A DNA stretch of 64,000 nt, taken from Bacteroidia bacterium. Lineage in GTDB: Bacteria; Bacteroidota; Bacteroidia; Bacteroidales; Prolixibacteraceae. Positions within the stretch are counted from its first letter, which is position 1. Each line of letters starts with the position of its first letter. The notes below the pieces were generated by a model that was not told the DNA's origin, searched no databases, and saw nothing but the letters and a program-made list of their open reading frames with translations. The stretch covers positions 1 through 64,000 of the forward strand of contig JAPLDT010000047.1 in the NCBI GenBank assembly GCA_026391315.1. The letters run 5' to 3'. The translations under genes were made by a program, and so were the position numbers. Below are positions 43,470 to 52,100 of this stretch, piece after piece.

Positions 43470-44558
43470 ATGATTAAGTTTCCATCCATATCCGATAAAA
43501 AGCTAAAACTAACCCTTCATGCTATTGCCTGGATCTTTGTTATCCTTATCCCGCTTTATCTGAACAGTGCCTTCGGAGGAAATCAGCACAGGCTGAACCA
43601 ATTCTATGCACATACCTTCTCGGCTTTCATCGTTTTTTATGTTGGTTATCTCTGGCTGGTACCAAAGTTCTTTCTCAAGGAAAGATATTGGGTCTATCTG
43701 ATTATTCTGGCGGTAGTGATAGATGCATCCTACTTTATGACCTCTTTTATCAATGATCACATCCTCTTTGATGCTGCGGAGGATGCTAAATTTCAGGAGT
43801 TTGTAAAAAAAATGGCAGCAAACGGTGTCGATTTCAAGCCACCGATGAAGGCTTTTGGATATTATAACCACATGCTTGCCTCACTGTTGATTTCAGGATT
43901 TGCGGTAGGTCTTGGACTTGTTGAGAAATTGAAACAGAACGAGAAGAAGCAAAAGGAGATGGAAAAGGAGAAGCTGCATTCCGAACTGGCCTTCCTGAAG
44001 AATCAGGTCAGTCCGCACTTTTTTTTCAATACCCTGAACAATATTTACTCTTTGATTGGTATCGACGGACCTACGGCGCAGGATTCCGTTCTGAAACTTT
44101 CGAAGATGATGCGGTACCTGCTCTACGAGTCTGAGCAAGGTGAGACATTGATGAGCCACGAAATTAATTTCATGAAGAACTACATCGATCTGATGAAGTT
44201 AAGGCTAAGTCCCAAAGTGCAACTGCAGATTGATTTTCCGAATGAATTTTCTGACTTCTCTTTTCCTCCGTTGCTATTTATACCATTTATCGAGAACGCA
44301 TTTAAACATGGCGTGAGTCACAGGGAGGCGTCATTTATTCATCTCCGGATGGAAATTGGCAGCGAACAAATCTGTTTTTTCACAGAAAACAGCATTGGCA
44401 AAACTACTCAGACAGGAGAGATCCAGCAACATTCCGGCATTGGTCTTGAAAATGTGAGGAAACGTCTTGGGTTGTTGTTCCCTGGTACCAATGAACTTAA
44501 AATTGATCAGGGAGAAGATATTTTCAAAGTCCGGCTGTGCATAAAAAAGGGAATATAG
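43470..44558 (+). CDS. LytS/YpdA-type sensor histidine kinase
   Basis: The 362-residue kinase has four predicted N-terminal transmembrane helices (about residues 15-145), a coiled-coil (KLKQNEKKQKEMEKEK), and a His_kinase domain. The phospho-accepting His is in VSPHFFFNTLNNIYSLIG (about residue 183), followed by an ATPase domain (PFIENAFKHGV N-box, GIGLENVRKRL G-box). The ATG at 43470 is used; the nine upstream codons begin with a non-ATG start. It lies 133 bases after the efflux operon and 8 bases before the response regulator gene. Confidence 0.9.
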   Translation: MIKFPSISDKKLKLTLHAIAWIFVILIPLYLNSAFGGNQHRLNQFYAHTFSAFIVFYVGYLWLVPKFFLKERYWVYLIILAVVIDASYFMTSFINDHILFDAAEDAKFQEFVKKMAANGVDFKPPMKAFGYYNHMLASLLISGFAVGLGLVEKLKQNEKKQKEMEKEKLHSELAFLKNQVSPHFFFNTLNNIYSLIGIDGPTAQDSVLKLSKMMRYLLYESEQGETLMSHEINFMKNYIDLMKLRLSPKVQLQIDFPNEFSDFSFPPLLFIPFIENAFKHGVSHREASFIHLRMEIGSEQICFFTENSIGKTTQTGEIQQHSGIGLENVRKRLGLLFPGTNELKIDQGEDIFKVRLCIKKGI

Positions 44559-44565
44559 ATAAAGC

Positions 44566-45285
44566 ATGATGAAACTTAAAACCATTGCGATTGATGATGA
44601 GCCACTTGCCCTTAAACTGGTTAGCGACTACATCAGCAAGACACCCTATCTGGAGTTGGTCGGGGCATTCGACAATCCGCTGGATGCCATTGAATTTCTT
44701 GCTGAAGCGGAAGCCGAACTGATATTTGTCGACATTCAGATGCCGGATCTTACCGGCATCGAGTTCACACGATCGCTACAGGATGAGCACAAAATCATCT
44801 TTACAACGGCCTATGAAAAATATGCCCTCGAGGGTTTCAAACTGAATGCCGTTGATTACCTCCTCAAACCATTCAGTTACGAAGAGTTTCTGAAGGCTGC
44901 CGGTAAGGCGCACAAAATTGCTGAACTGGAAGCCAGCGCAATGCCGACCGTTGAGGCCAACAACCAGTTCCTCTTTTTAAAATCAGAATACAAGATCCGA
45001 CGCATCAACTTTAACGATATCCTTTACATAGAGGGTTTGAAAGACTACATCAAAGTTTATACTACCGGAGAGGATAAACCGGTGCTTTCGCTCAACTCCA
45101 TTAAGTCGCTGGAGCAGAAGCTTCCGGAAGAGAAATTCATGCGGGTACATCGTTCATTTTTGGTTAACCTGGATAAGATTGAGACCATCGATCGCAGCCG
45201 CATCGTGTTTGGGAAGGCCTACATCCCCGTAAGTGATCAATACAAGGTGAAGTTCCAGGAGTATTTGGATAAGAATTTTTTATAA
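44566..45285 (+). CDS. LytTR-family response regulator
   Basis: The 239-residue protein has a receiver domain with the acidic pocket IDDEP, phospho-acceptor Asp at about residue 55 in FVDIQMPDLTG, and Lys in LKPFSYEEF. A C-terminal LytTR DNA-binding domain (about residues 140-239) has DILYIEGLKDYIKVYT and FMRVHRSFLVNLDKIE. It would bind direct repeats upstream of target genes, plausibly the efflux operon. A REP hairpin lies 11 bases behind its stop. Confidence 0.93.
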   Translation: MMKLKTIAIDDEPLALKLVSDYISKTPYLELVGAFDNPLDAIEFLAEAEAELIFVDIQMPDLTGIEFTRSLQDEHKIIFTTAYEKYALEGFKLNAVDYLLKPFSYEEFLKAAGKAHKIAELEASAMPTVEANNQFLFLKSEYKIRRINFNDILYIEGLKDYIKVYTTGEDKPVLSLNSIKSLEQKLPEEKFMRVHRSFLVNLDKIETIDRSRIVFGKAYIPVSDQYKVKFQEYLDKNFL

Positions 45286-45295
45286 ATCCATTCAA

Positions 45296-45322
45296 CCACG
45301 CGATGCAATCGCGCGGGAGCGG
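45296..45322 (+). repeat. REP element copy 2
   Basis: Same 27-base unit as the copy at 38549, immediately after the response regulator stop. Confidence 0.8.
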
Positions 45323-45412
45323 AGGACAGTACCACCAAGGGCTGCCGCCGGTACTCCAACAGTAGCACCAACACCAGAAAGGGAAACTGCTCCTTCTGCT
45401 AAAGCAACTACC
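45323..45412 (-). other. Open fragment resembling RHS-toxin linker sequence
   Basis: Between two inverted REP copies the minus strand is open and reads VVALAEGAVSLSGVGATVGV, then PAAALGGTVL, continuing into the REP. Ala/Gly/Val-rich sequence of this type is common in linkers before polymorphic toxin tails. No start or surrounding gene remains. Confidence 0.35.
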
Positions 45413-45439
45413 CCGCTCCCGCGCGATTGTATCGCGTGG
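45413..45439 (-). repeat. REP element copy 3 (inverted)
   Basis: The same unit in the opposite orientation, with ACA in place of GCA in the loop, near the 3' end of the transposase gene. Confidence 0.8.
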
Positions 45440-45448
45440 TATTCTGCT

Positions 45449-46003
45449 CTACCAAATTACAATGACGTTGTCCAATATACCTTTCTCCCCGGCATAATCG
45501 GCAGCGCTGCTATACAAGTAATCTTCAGCTCTGGAAACCAATCCTGCCTCAACTGGGTTTTTATGGATGTAGTCAATTTTTTCATCGATTACTTTATTGC
45601 TCCATAATTCAATAGGATGATTATCATGTCTCCAGAACTGATATGTATTTACATTCGATGAATTATTTCCTGCTTTCCGGAATTGTTCAAGTAAAAATTC
45701 TTTCCTGCCCTCTGCCGGGTTTTCAACTATAGCTTTTACTATTGCCTTACTGGTGAACCTTTTAAAATCGCCAATCAGTAATTCCGGCTTTTGTTTGCTG
45801 GCACTCCTGAAAATTAAATGAAGGTGATTGGTCATTAGGCACCATGCAAAAATTTCCATCCCTTTTTCTTTTTGACAATAATGCAGGCTTTCTATAATTA
45901 TTGTCTTGTATTCATTGCTGGTAAATACATCCAGCCACTCAACAACGGCAAAGCTTGTAAAGTATACTCCGTCAGGATTTAGAAACTTGTAGTTGCGGCT
46001 CAT
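45449..46003 (-). CDS. REP-associated tyrosine transposase (RAYT, Y1/IS200-like)
   Basis: The 184-residue HUH-type single-strand transposase has the metal-binding His pair in TNHLHLIFRSA (about residues 59-65), the N-terminal FTSFAVVEWLDVF and the catalytic Tyr most likely in KIDYIHKNPVEAGLV (about residue 150). RAYTs are single-copy domesticated relatives of IS200/IS605 that move REP hairpins. REP copies flank it on both sides in opposite orientation, and a relic copy of its start lies at 38447. The gene looks intact. Confidence 0.9.
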   Translation of the reverse strand: MSRNYKFLNPDGVYFTSFAVVEWLDVFTSNEYKTIIIESLHYCQKEKGMEIFAWCLMTNHLHLIFRSASKQKPELLIGDFKRFTSKAIVKAIVENPAEGRKEFLLEQFRKAGNNSSNVNTYQFWRHDNHPIELWSNKVIDEKIDYIHKNPVEAGLVSRAEDYLYSSAADYAGEKGILDNVIVIW

Positions 46004-46055
46004 GAAATGATGTAAATACAGATGATTGATAAAAATAGGAATTAATTTTCATCAA

Positions 46056-46081
46056 CCACGCGATGCAATCGCGCGGGAGCA
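46056..46081 (+). repeat. REP element copy 4
   Basis: Same unit, 53 bases upstream of the RAYT start codon. The intervening leader is shared with the relic at 38497-38548. Confidence 0.8.
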
Positions 46082-46094
46082 GTGGGAGCAGTGT

Positions 46095-46277
46095 CAAGCG
46101 AAATATTGAAAGATTTCCAACGGATTTTATGTTTGAAATGACCGAGGAGGAGTTAGATAATTGGAGGTCACAAATTGTGACCTCCAATGCAGAAAAGATG
46201 GGATTGCGTTATGCCCCATATTGTTTTACTGAATCTGGGGTAACTATGTTGTCATGTATACTAAACAGTAAAAGAGC
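46095..46277 (+). pseudogene. ORF6N-domain protein fragment
   Basis: Sequence directly behind a REP copy reads VKRNIERFPTDFMFEMTEEE, later GLRYAPYCFTESGVTMLSCIL and LNSKRA, matching the central part of ORF6N domain proteins, which are found in phages and mobile elements. The beginning is missing and the end stops abruptly at the 3' end of the acyl-CoA ligase gene. Confidence 0.75.
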
Positions 46278-47915
46278 CTACAAGAATTTGACCCGTAATG
46301 CAACTTTGTTGACTTTCCCCACACTGGTTTTGGGGATTTCATCTGCCCTTTTAACTTTCATGGTAATGGCTTCCCGGGGCAGTACACCGGAATCGACACT
46401 TGCCTTTACAAGGTGGGTAATATCCCTGATATGAAAGATTGCACCTGGTTTAGGGACAACAATCGCCAATGGAATTTCACCCCAATTGAGATCGGGCGCT
46501 CCGATCACCGCGACTTCTGATATACCTTCGTATTTGGCGATCACGTCTTCCATCTCCAGTGAACTAAGCCACTCTCCGCCCACTTTGATCACATCTTTGG
46601 TGCGGTCGGTGATTCGAATGCTACCGCCGATGTTGACACAGGCCACATCGTTGGTATGCATCCATCCTCCTTCCCACAATTTTTCGGAATGAACGTGATC
46701 TTTCAGGTAACCCTGGGTTAGATAGGGGGAACGAACGATGATTTCGCCAGGCGTTTTATCGTCGTTGGGAACATCCCTGCCTTCGGTGTCGACAACACGA
46801 ATTTGCGCCAAACCAATGGGGCGCCCTGTCCTGGAGCGAAGATCCGCCTGCTCTTCCATTGGGAGTTCTAGTTCCTTCTCCAGAAGTTGTGACAGCGATA
46901 AGACCGGACAGGTTTCCGACATTCCGTACCCTCCAAAAATGTCGATTCCACGCTTCAATGCCTCAATAGTCAAAGCCCTGGGAAGAGCCGCACCGCCAAT
47001 AACACATGTCCAACGCGAGAAATCACACTGAGCGGATGCCGGATCTTTCAATAGCATATTTAGGATGGTTGGGACACAATGGCTAAAGGTAACTTTGTGT
47101 GTTTCGAGCAGTTTCAACAGCATTGCCGGAATATATTTCCCGGGATAAACCTGCTTGATTCCCAGGAAGGTTGCGATATATGGGATTCCCCAGGCATGGA
47201 CATGAAACATTGGTGTCAGCGGCATGTAAACAGATCCTCTGTGCAGTCGCCCCTGAACTGCGTTTGCTGCCAGCGCGGCGGTAGTAGAAAGCGTGTGAAG
47301 TACCAGCTGCCTGTGTGAAAAGTAGACGCCTTTTGGAAGTCCGGTAGTTCCGGTGGTGTAGAAGGTGGTTGCCCGGGTGTTTTCGTCAAGATCAGGAAAA
47401 TTAAATTCAGGTGAAGCATCAGCAAGCATCTTCTCATATTCGCCTTCAAACTGGAAATGATTTTTGAAAATTTCACCGCCTTCATCGATCAGAATAAATT
47501 TTCTTCCTTCGGCAATGCGCCCGCGGATCCCTTCCAGCAAGGGAAGAAAGTCGGTATGGCAAATAATCACGTCGTCCTCAGCATGGTCGATGGTATAGAC
47601 CATTTGTTCGGAAGAAAGCCGCACATTGATGGTGTGAAGCACTGCCCCAATCATTGGAACCGCGTAATAGGCCTCCAGGTATCTGTGTGAATCCCAGTCC
47701 ATTACTGCAACTGTACTACCCTCAACGACTCCTACCGAGGTTAAGGCATTGGCCAGCCTGTGCACACGTTCCTTCCAAACTTTATAAGTGATGGTAAGCT
47801 GATCACGGTAGATAATCTCCTGATTCGGGTGATTGGCCAATGGCGCTTCAAAAAGTTGTTTAATCAAAAGGGGATATTCGTAGGCTGATTTAGTTTTTTC
47901 AATCAAATTGCCCAT
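46278..47915 (-). CDS. Fatty-acyl-CoA synthetase (AMP-binding)
   Basis: The 545-residue enzyme activates a fatty or other carboxylic acid to its CoA thioester through an acyl-adenylate. It has the phosphate-binding loop TTGTTGLPKGVYFSH (about residue 187), the A5-type motif GGYGMSETCP, the Asp in WMHTNDVACVN and the hinge DRTKDVIKVGGEWLSSLEME. The C-terminal Lys motif KTSVGKVNKVALR lies close to the end. Layout fits medium/long-chain acyl-CoA synthetases. The last few codons abut an ORF6N fragment and may have been altered by that insertion. Confidence 0.9.
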   Translation of the reverse strand: MGNLIEKTKSAYEYPLLIKQLFEAPLANHPNQEIIYRDQLTITYKVWKERVHRLANALTSVGVVEGSTVAVMDWDSHRYLEAYYAVPMIGAVLHTINVRLSSEQMVYTIDHAEDDVIICHTDFLPLLEGIRGRIAEGRKFILIDEGGEIFKNHFQFEGEYEKMLADASPEFNFPDLDENTRATTFYTTGTTGLPKGVYFSHRQLVLHTLSTTAALAANAVQGRLHRGSVYMPLTPMFHVHAWGIPYIATFLGIKQVYPGKYIPAMLLKLLETHKVTFSHCVPTILNMLLKDPASAQCDFSRWTCVIGGAALPRALTIEALKRGIDIFGGYGMSETCPVLSLSQLLEKELELPMEEQADLRSRTGRPIGLAQIRVVDTEGRDVPNDDKTPGEIIVRSPYLTQGYLKDHVHSEKLWEGGWMHTNDVACVNIGGSIRITDRTKDVIKVGGEWLSSLEMEDVIAKYEGISEVAVIGAPDLNWGEIPLAIVVPKPGAIFHIRDITHLVKASVDSGVLPREAITMKVKRADEIPKTSVGKVNKVALRVKFL

Positions 47916-48067
47916 AACGATCAGTTTATTTTAGTTAGTTCAATAGACATCCGGTAAAATTCCGATAGGCTTCAAAATTAATAGGAAGTTTTAAAGAAAA
48001 AATTGTTAAACCAGATTTTTGTGTATAATTGAATTGTTTTAAGTAATGTTTTTGCTAAAATAGCGAG

Positions 48068-49027
48068 ATGAAAAAAATTATTCCATTGGTTGCCTTATTT
48101 ACCTCTGGTTTCTGGCTCACATCCCTTGGCCAGTCAATTCAGAAAGATTTGATAATAGAAGAGAAATCGAACCTCAGAATTGGTATCGATTACAGTTCCA
48201 ACTATAACGCCTTTGGGCTTTTCGAAAATTTTACAGCCCAGCCTAATAGTTCCGCATCGGTTAATTATTTTGGGAAAAGAGGATTGGCGCTCTCTGTTTC
48301 CGGACTTTTGATAAGCAACAACAATACAGCTACAAAATCAAAAGGGTCTCAAGAGGTTGATTTAGCAGGAGGATGGAATTTTGGAATTTGGGATAACGCA
48401 GTTTTAATCAATCCTTCGATTAGCCATTTTTTCTATTCTGCATCAGCAGCAACGGCAAAATCTTTGTTTACCGATCAAACAGAACTTGAGATTTTGGGTT
48501 CTTTTAGATGGTTCAAACCTTCTTTTACAGCCGATTATCTGTTCGGGAAAAGCAAAGCGCTCAATATAAATCTTATGTTAGGTTTCGAAACGAAATTTGA
48601 AAATCTCTTTGGGAAAGGCAATAATCTTCAATTTACTCCTGGCTTGGGTACAAATTATGGTGATCTCTCCTATTCAATGTTTTTTTCAAAGAATCTTTTC
48701 CAGTATTTACTGCCATTAAGGACTCGTTATGGCGACAATATTACTATCCAGCAATTGGAAACCAATGGGGCAATTCCAAAATTGAAGGCAGTAGATAAGC
48801 AGTTGTCGTATCTAAATCCGACAGCTACCCTTGGGCAGATTTTTGAAACGACCAATTCTTACCGGATCAATTCCATTGATCTTATGCTACCGCTGGTCTA
48901 TTACCTGAAGAATCTTTCCATTAATTCGTCGGTCAATGTGGTAAAACCCATGAATGTACCGGGTTATATTCAAAGTAAGACTGTCTTCTATTTTTCAGCG
49001 GGTGTATCTTATTCCTTTAATTTATAA
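48068..49027 (+). CDS. Hypothetical secreted protein, probable outer membrane barrel
   Basis: The 319-residue protein has a signal peptide ending SLGQ and many alternating strands with aromatic ends (LRIGIDYSSNYNAFGLF, GDLSYSMFFSKNLF, SKTVFYFSAGVSYSFNL). The hydrophobic C-terminus with aromatic residues supports an outer-membrane barrel. No family is recognised. It lies directly upstream of the Pls-like synthetase gene and could be in the same locus, though an intergenic palindrome separates them. Confidence 0.65.
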   Translation: MKKIIPLVALFTSGFWLTSLGQSIQKDLIIEEKSNLRIGIDYSSNYNAFGLFENFTAQPNSSASVNYFGKRGLALSVSGLLISNNNTATKSKGSQEVDLAGGWNFGIWDNAVLINPSISHFFYSASAATAKSLFTDQTELEILGSFRWFKPSFTADYLFGKSKALNINLMLGFETKFENLFGKGNNLQFTPGLGTNYGDLSYSMFFSKNLFQYLLPLRTRYGDNITIQQLETNGAIPKLKAVDKQLSYLNPTATLGQIFETTNSYRINSIDLMLPLVYYLKNLSINSSVNVVKPMNVPGYIQSKTVFYFSAGVSYSFNL

Positions 49028-49067
49028 TGAGCGATCCTTTGAAATTTGCATTAGAACCGAAAGGGAA

Positions 49068-49090
49068 CAGAATAATTCTGACTATCTTTA
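49068..49090 (+). promoter_or_regulatory. Palindrome and near -7 element before the Pls-like synthetase gene
   Basis: CAGAATAATTCTG (49068-49080) is a perfect palindrome. Two bases further lies TATCTTTA, one mismatch from TAnnTTTG. The ATG follows 26 bases later. Confidence 0.35.
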
Positions 49091-49116
49091 ATTCCTATTT
49101 CCAGTAAATCTTGCAT

Positions 49117-52100
49117 ATGCTTTTGGATCAATATTTTGAACAATCTGTCAAAAGTCATTCTGATGCTGTGGCCATTGAGCATGGAGATATTAGGTATACC
49201 TACTCAGAAGCAGATTTGACCGCTAACCGCTTGGCTCATTTTCTCCTTGGAAAGGGTGTGGGTATTGAGGATAAAGTGGTCATACTTTTGCCGCGCCGCG
49301 CCGAGGTCATCGTCTCCATGATCGGAGTATTGAAAGCAGGCGCAGCTTATATTCCCCTTGATCCGGAAATACCTGCTGAAAGGGTGAATTTCATCATGGA
49401 GGATTCAGCCGCAAAGATATTGATTACTTCGGATGAGATTCTGGAACGCATTGGAAATCAGTTGCAAGTATTTTCTATCTTCAACATTGACAAGCAGCTT
49501 GCTCAGTTGATGGGATTTTCTTCGGAAAAACCTGCGGTGGAAAACAGAACGCCCAACAATCTGTGCTACATTATTTATACTTCGGGTACCACCGGAAAAC
49601 CCAAGGGAGTGATGCTGGAACACCGGAATGTGGTAAATTATATTCGGGGTGCACAAAGTATCTATCCGATAGATGCCTCTGATCGCGCATTACAGGGATT
49701 TTCTGTTTCGTTTGACGCTTCTGTCGAAGAGATTTGGGTTCCTCTGTCATTAGGCGCCACCCTCGTAGTTGGTGGTTTCGAGGTAATGCGATCAGGAGAT
49801 CAGTTTTCGGCATGGATGAACAAATTGAAAATTACCTTTCTCTCCTGTGCCCCTACTCTTTTGTCTATGGTGAAAGAAGATATCCCCGGGTTAAAGATAT
49901 TGATTTTTGGCGGCGAAGTATGTCCAACCGACCTGGCGCGCAGATGGTGCAAACCGGGGCGATTGGTTTACAATACCTACGGTCCGACCGAGGCAGCTGT
50001 CATTGCCACCTATTCCATTCTTAACGGACTTGATGAGGTGACCATCGGAAGGGCGCTGCCCGGTTATGATGTTTTAATCGTGGATGATAATCAAGAACCA
50101 GTCTCAGCGATAGAGGAGGGTGAGATATTATTGGGTGGCGTTAGCATTGCCAGAGGATATCTCCACAACGATGAACTGACGACTCAAAAATTCATTGATA
50201 CGGCAAAGTTCAGTGGAGAAATGAACCGTTACTATCGGACGGGAGATATTGCCAGGTATGCCCCCAATGGGGAGATCATCTATGTCGGACGAATAGATGC
50301 ACAGGTAAAGATTCGCGGCTTCAGGGTTGAGCTTGCAGAAATTGAAGGACTTCTGCTTCAGTGTGAAGGCATACAGGCTGTTGCAGTTTCAATGGACAAA
50401 ATTTCCCAGCAGCTCTCTGCTTATGTCGTATTGGGAAGAGGCAAAGATATTGACCGCGAGCAGATTGCCTCCCTTCTGCGATCTAAATTGCCTTATTACA
50501 TGATCCCCTCTACCCTGGATGTTCTTGATGCCCTTCCAATGACTCCCAGTCAGAAAATAGACAGGAACAGACTCCCTTTACCGGTTTTACCTCTTTCATA
50601 TTCTGTTGAAAGGGAGATAATTCAGCCGGTTACAGAATTGGAACAGCAGATGGTCCGAATAATAGGCAACAACATCCACCGAACCGATATTTCGATGGAT
50701 GACAATTTCTTTGATGATTTGGGAGGACACTCACTTTTGGCTGCCCTCGTTGCTTCAGAAATGAGGGAACTCCCTCTTTTTGAGCAACTTTCTGTGGCAG
50801 ATTTTTACAAATATCCAATCCTCTCGAATCTGGCAACAGAGTTGGAGAGAAAGCATCATCTGGCAGAAGGAAGTTTCTACAAAGAGAGGGAAATTCATAC
50901 GCCATCTCGTTTGAGCTACTATACCTGTTCATTTTTCCAGGGAATTTCGATGTTGTTTATTGGCTTGATTTTTGGGATAGAGTGGTTGGGGCCATTTTTT
51001 GTCTATTCTTATTTCTTCCAGGCCGAATATAGCGTTCTTGACTCCCTGTTGATGATGTTGGTCACCTATTTCTCCATGCTTCCGGCCATCACATTTTTAG
51101 CCATTGGATTAAAATGGCTGGCCATTGGAAAGATAAAAGCCGGACGATACAAGTTGTGGGGAAGCTATTATTTCCGTTTTTGGCTTGCCGATAAACTGGT
51201 GAACATATCGCCCATCTCCTACTTTACCGGGACACCGGTAATGAATGTTTTTTTGAGACTTCTCGGGGCTAAAGTTGGTAAGGATTGTTACATCAATACC
51301 TCCTCCATTTCAGCATTTGATCTTTTTCATCTGGGAAATAACGTCAGTATTTGTACAGATTCCCACACCAAGGGGTTTACAATCTCGGATGGATATCTAC
51401 ACATTGGAACCATCGACATAGAGGACGACTGCTATGTTGGCACCCGTTGTTGTCTGGCGCAAAACACCCACATGAAACGAAATTCATCGATGGAGGACCT
51501 TACACTTTTGCCGGAGGGAGTGGTTATTCCCGAAAATGAGAATTGGGGTGGTTCACCGGGCATAAAGATGGGGACGAATGGGAAACAAGATCGTACTCCT
51601 TTGTGGACTTCGGCCAATACCTGGCACTATATGATCTCTGTGTTTCTCATTCCTCTGGTTACCATGATCGCTTATTTCCCGGGGATGATGTTCATCGCGC
51701 ATCTGGATTATCATTCCGAATCCTGGGTACAATTGCTTCCGCATATATTTCTTGTCGGTCTGTTGTTTGTGGTCATTCTGGCGCTTATTATCACAATGCT
51801 TAAGTGGATTTTGCTCGGAAATATCAAAGAAGGGGTCTACCGGGTACACAGCAATTTTTACCACAGGAAATGGTTTTTCGATCAGTTGATGAAGTTAAGT
51901 TTGCAGGTTTTGGGAACTTTGTATACCACCCTTTATTTGCAGATATGGTTCAAAATGCTGGGTGTCAAAATGGGTAAAAGGGTGGAGATTTCTACTGTTG
52001 AATTTATTTCACCCGATTTGCTGGTCACCGGCGATGAGTGCTTTCTGGCAGACTCAGTCTCTGTAGGCGCCTCTTCGGTGCGAAATGGATATATCACCAT

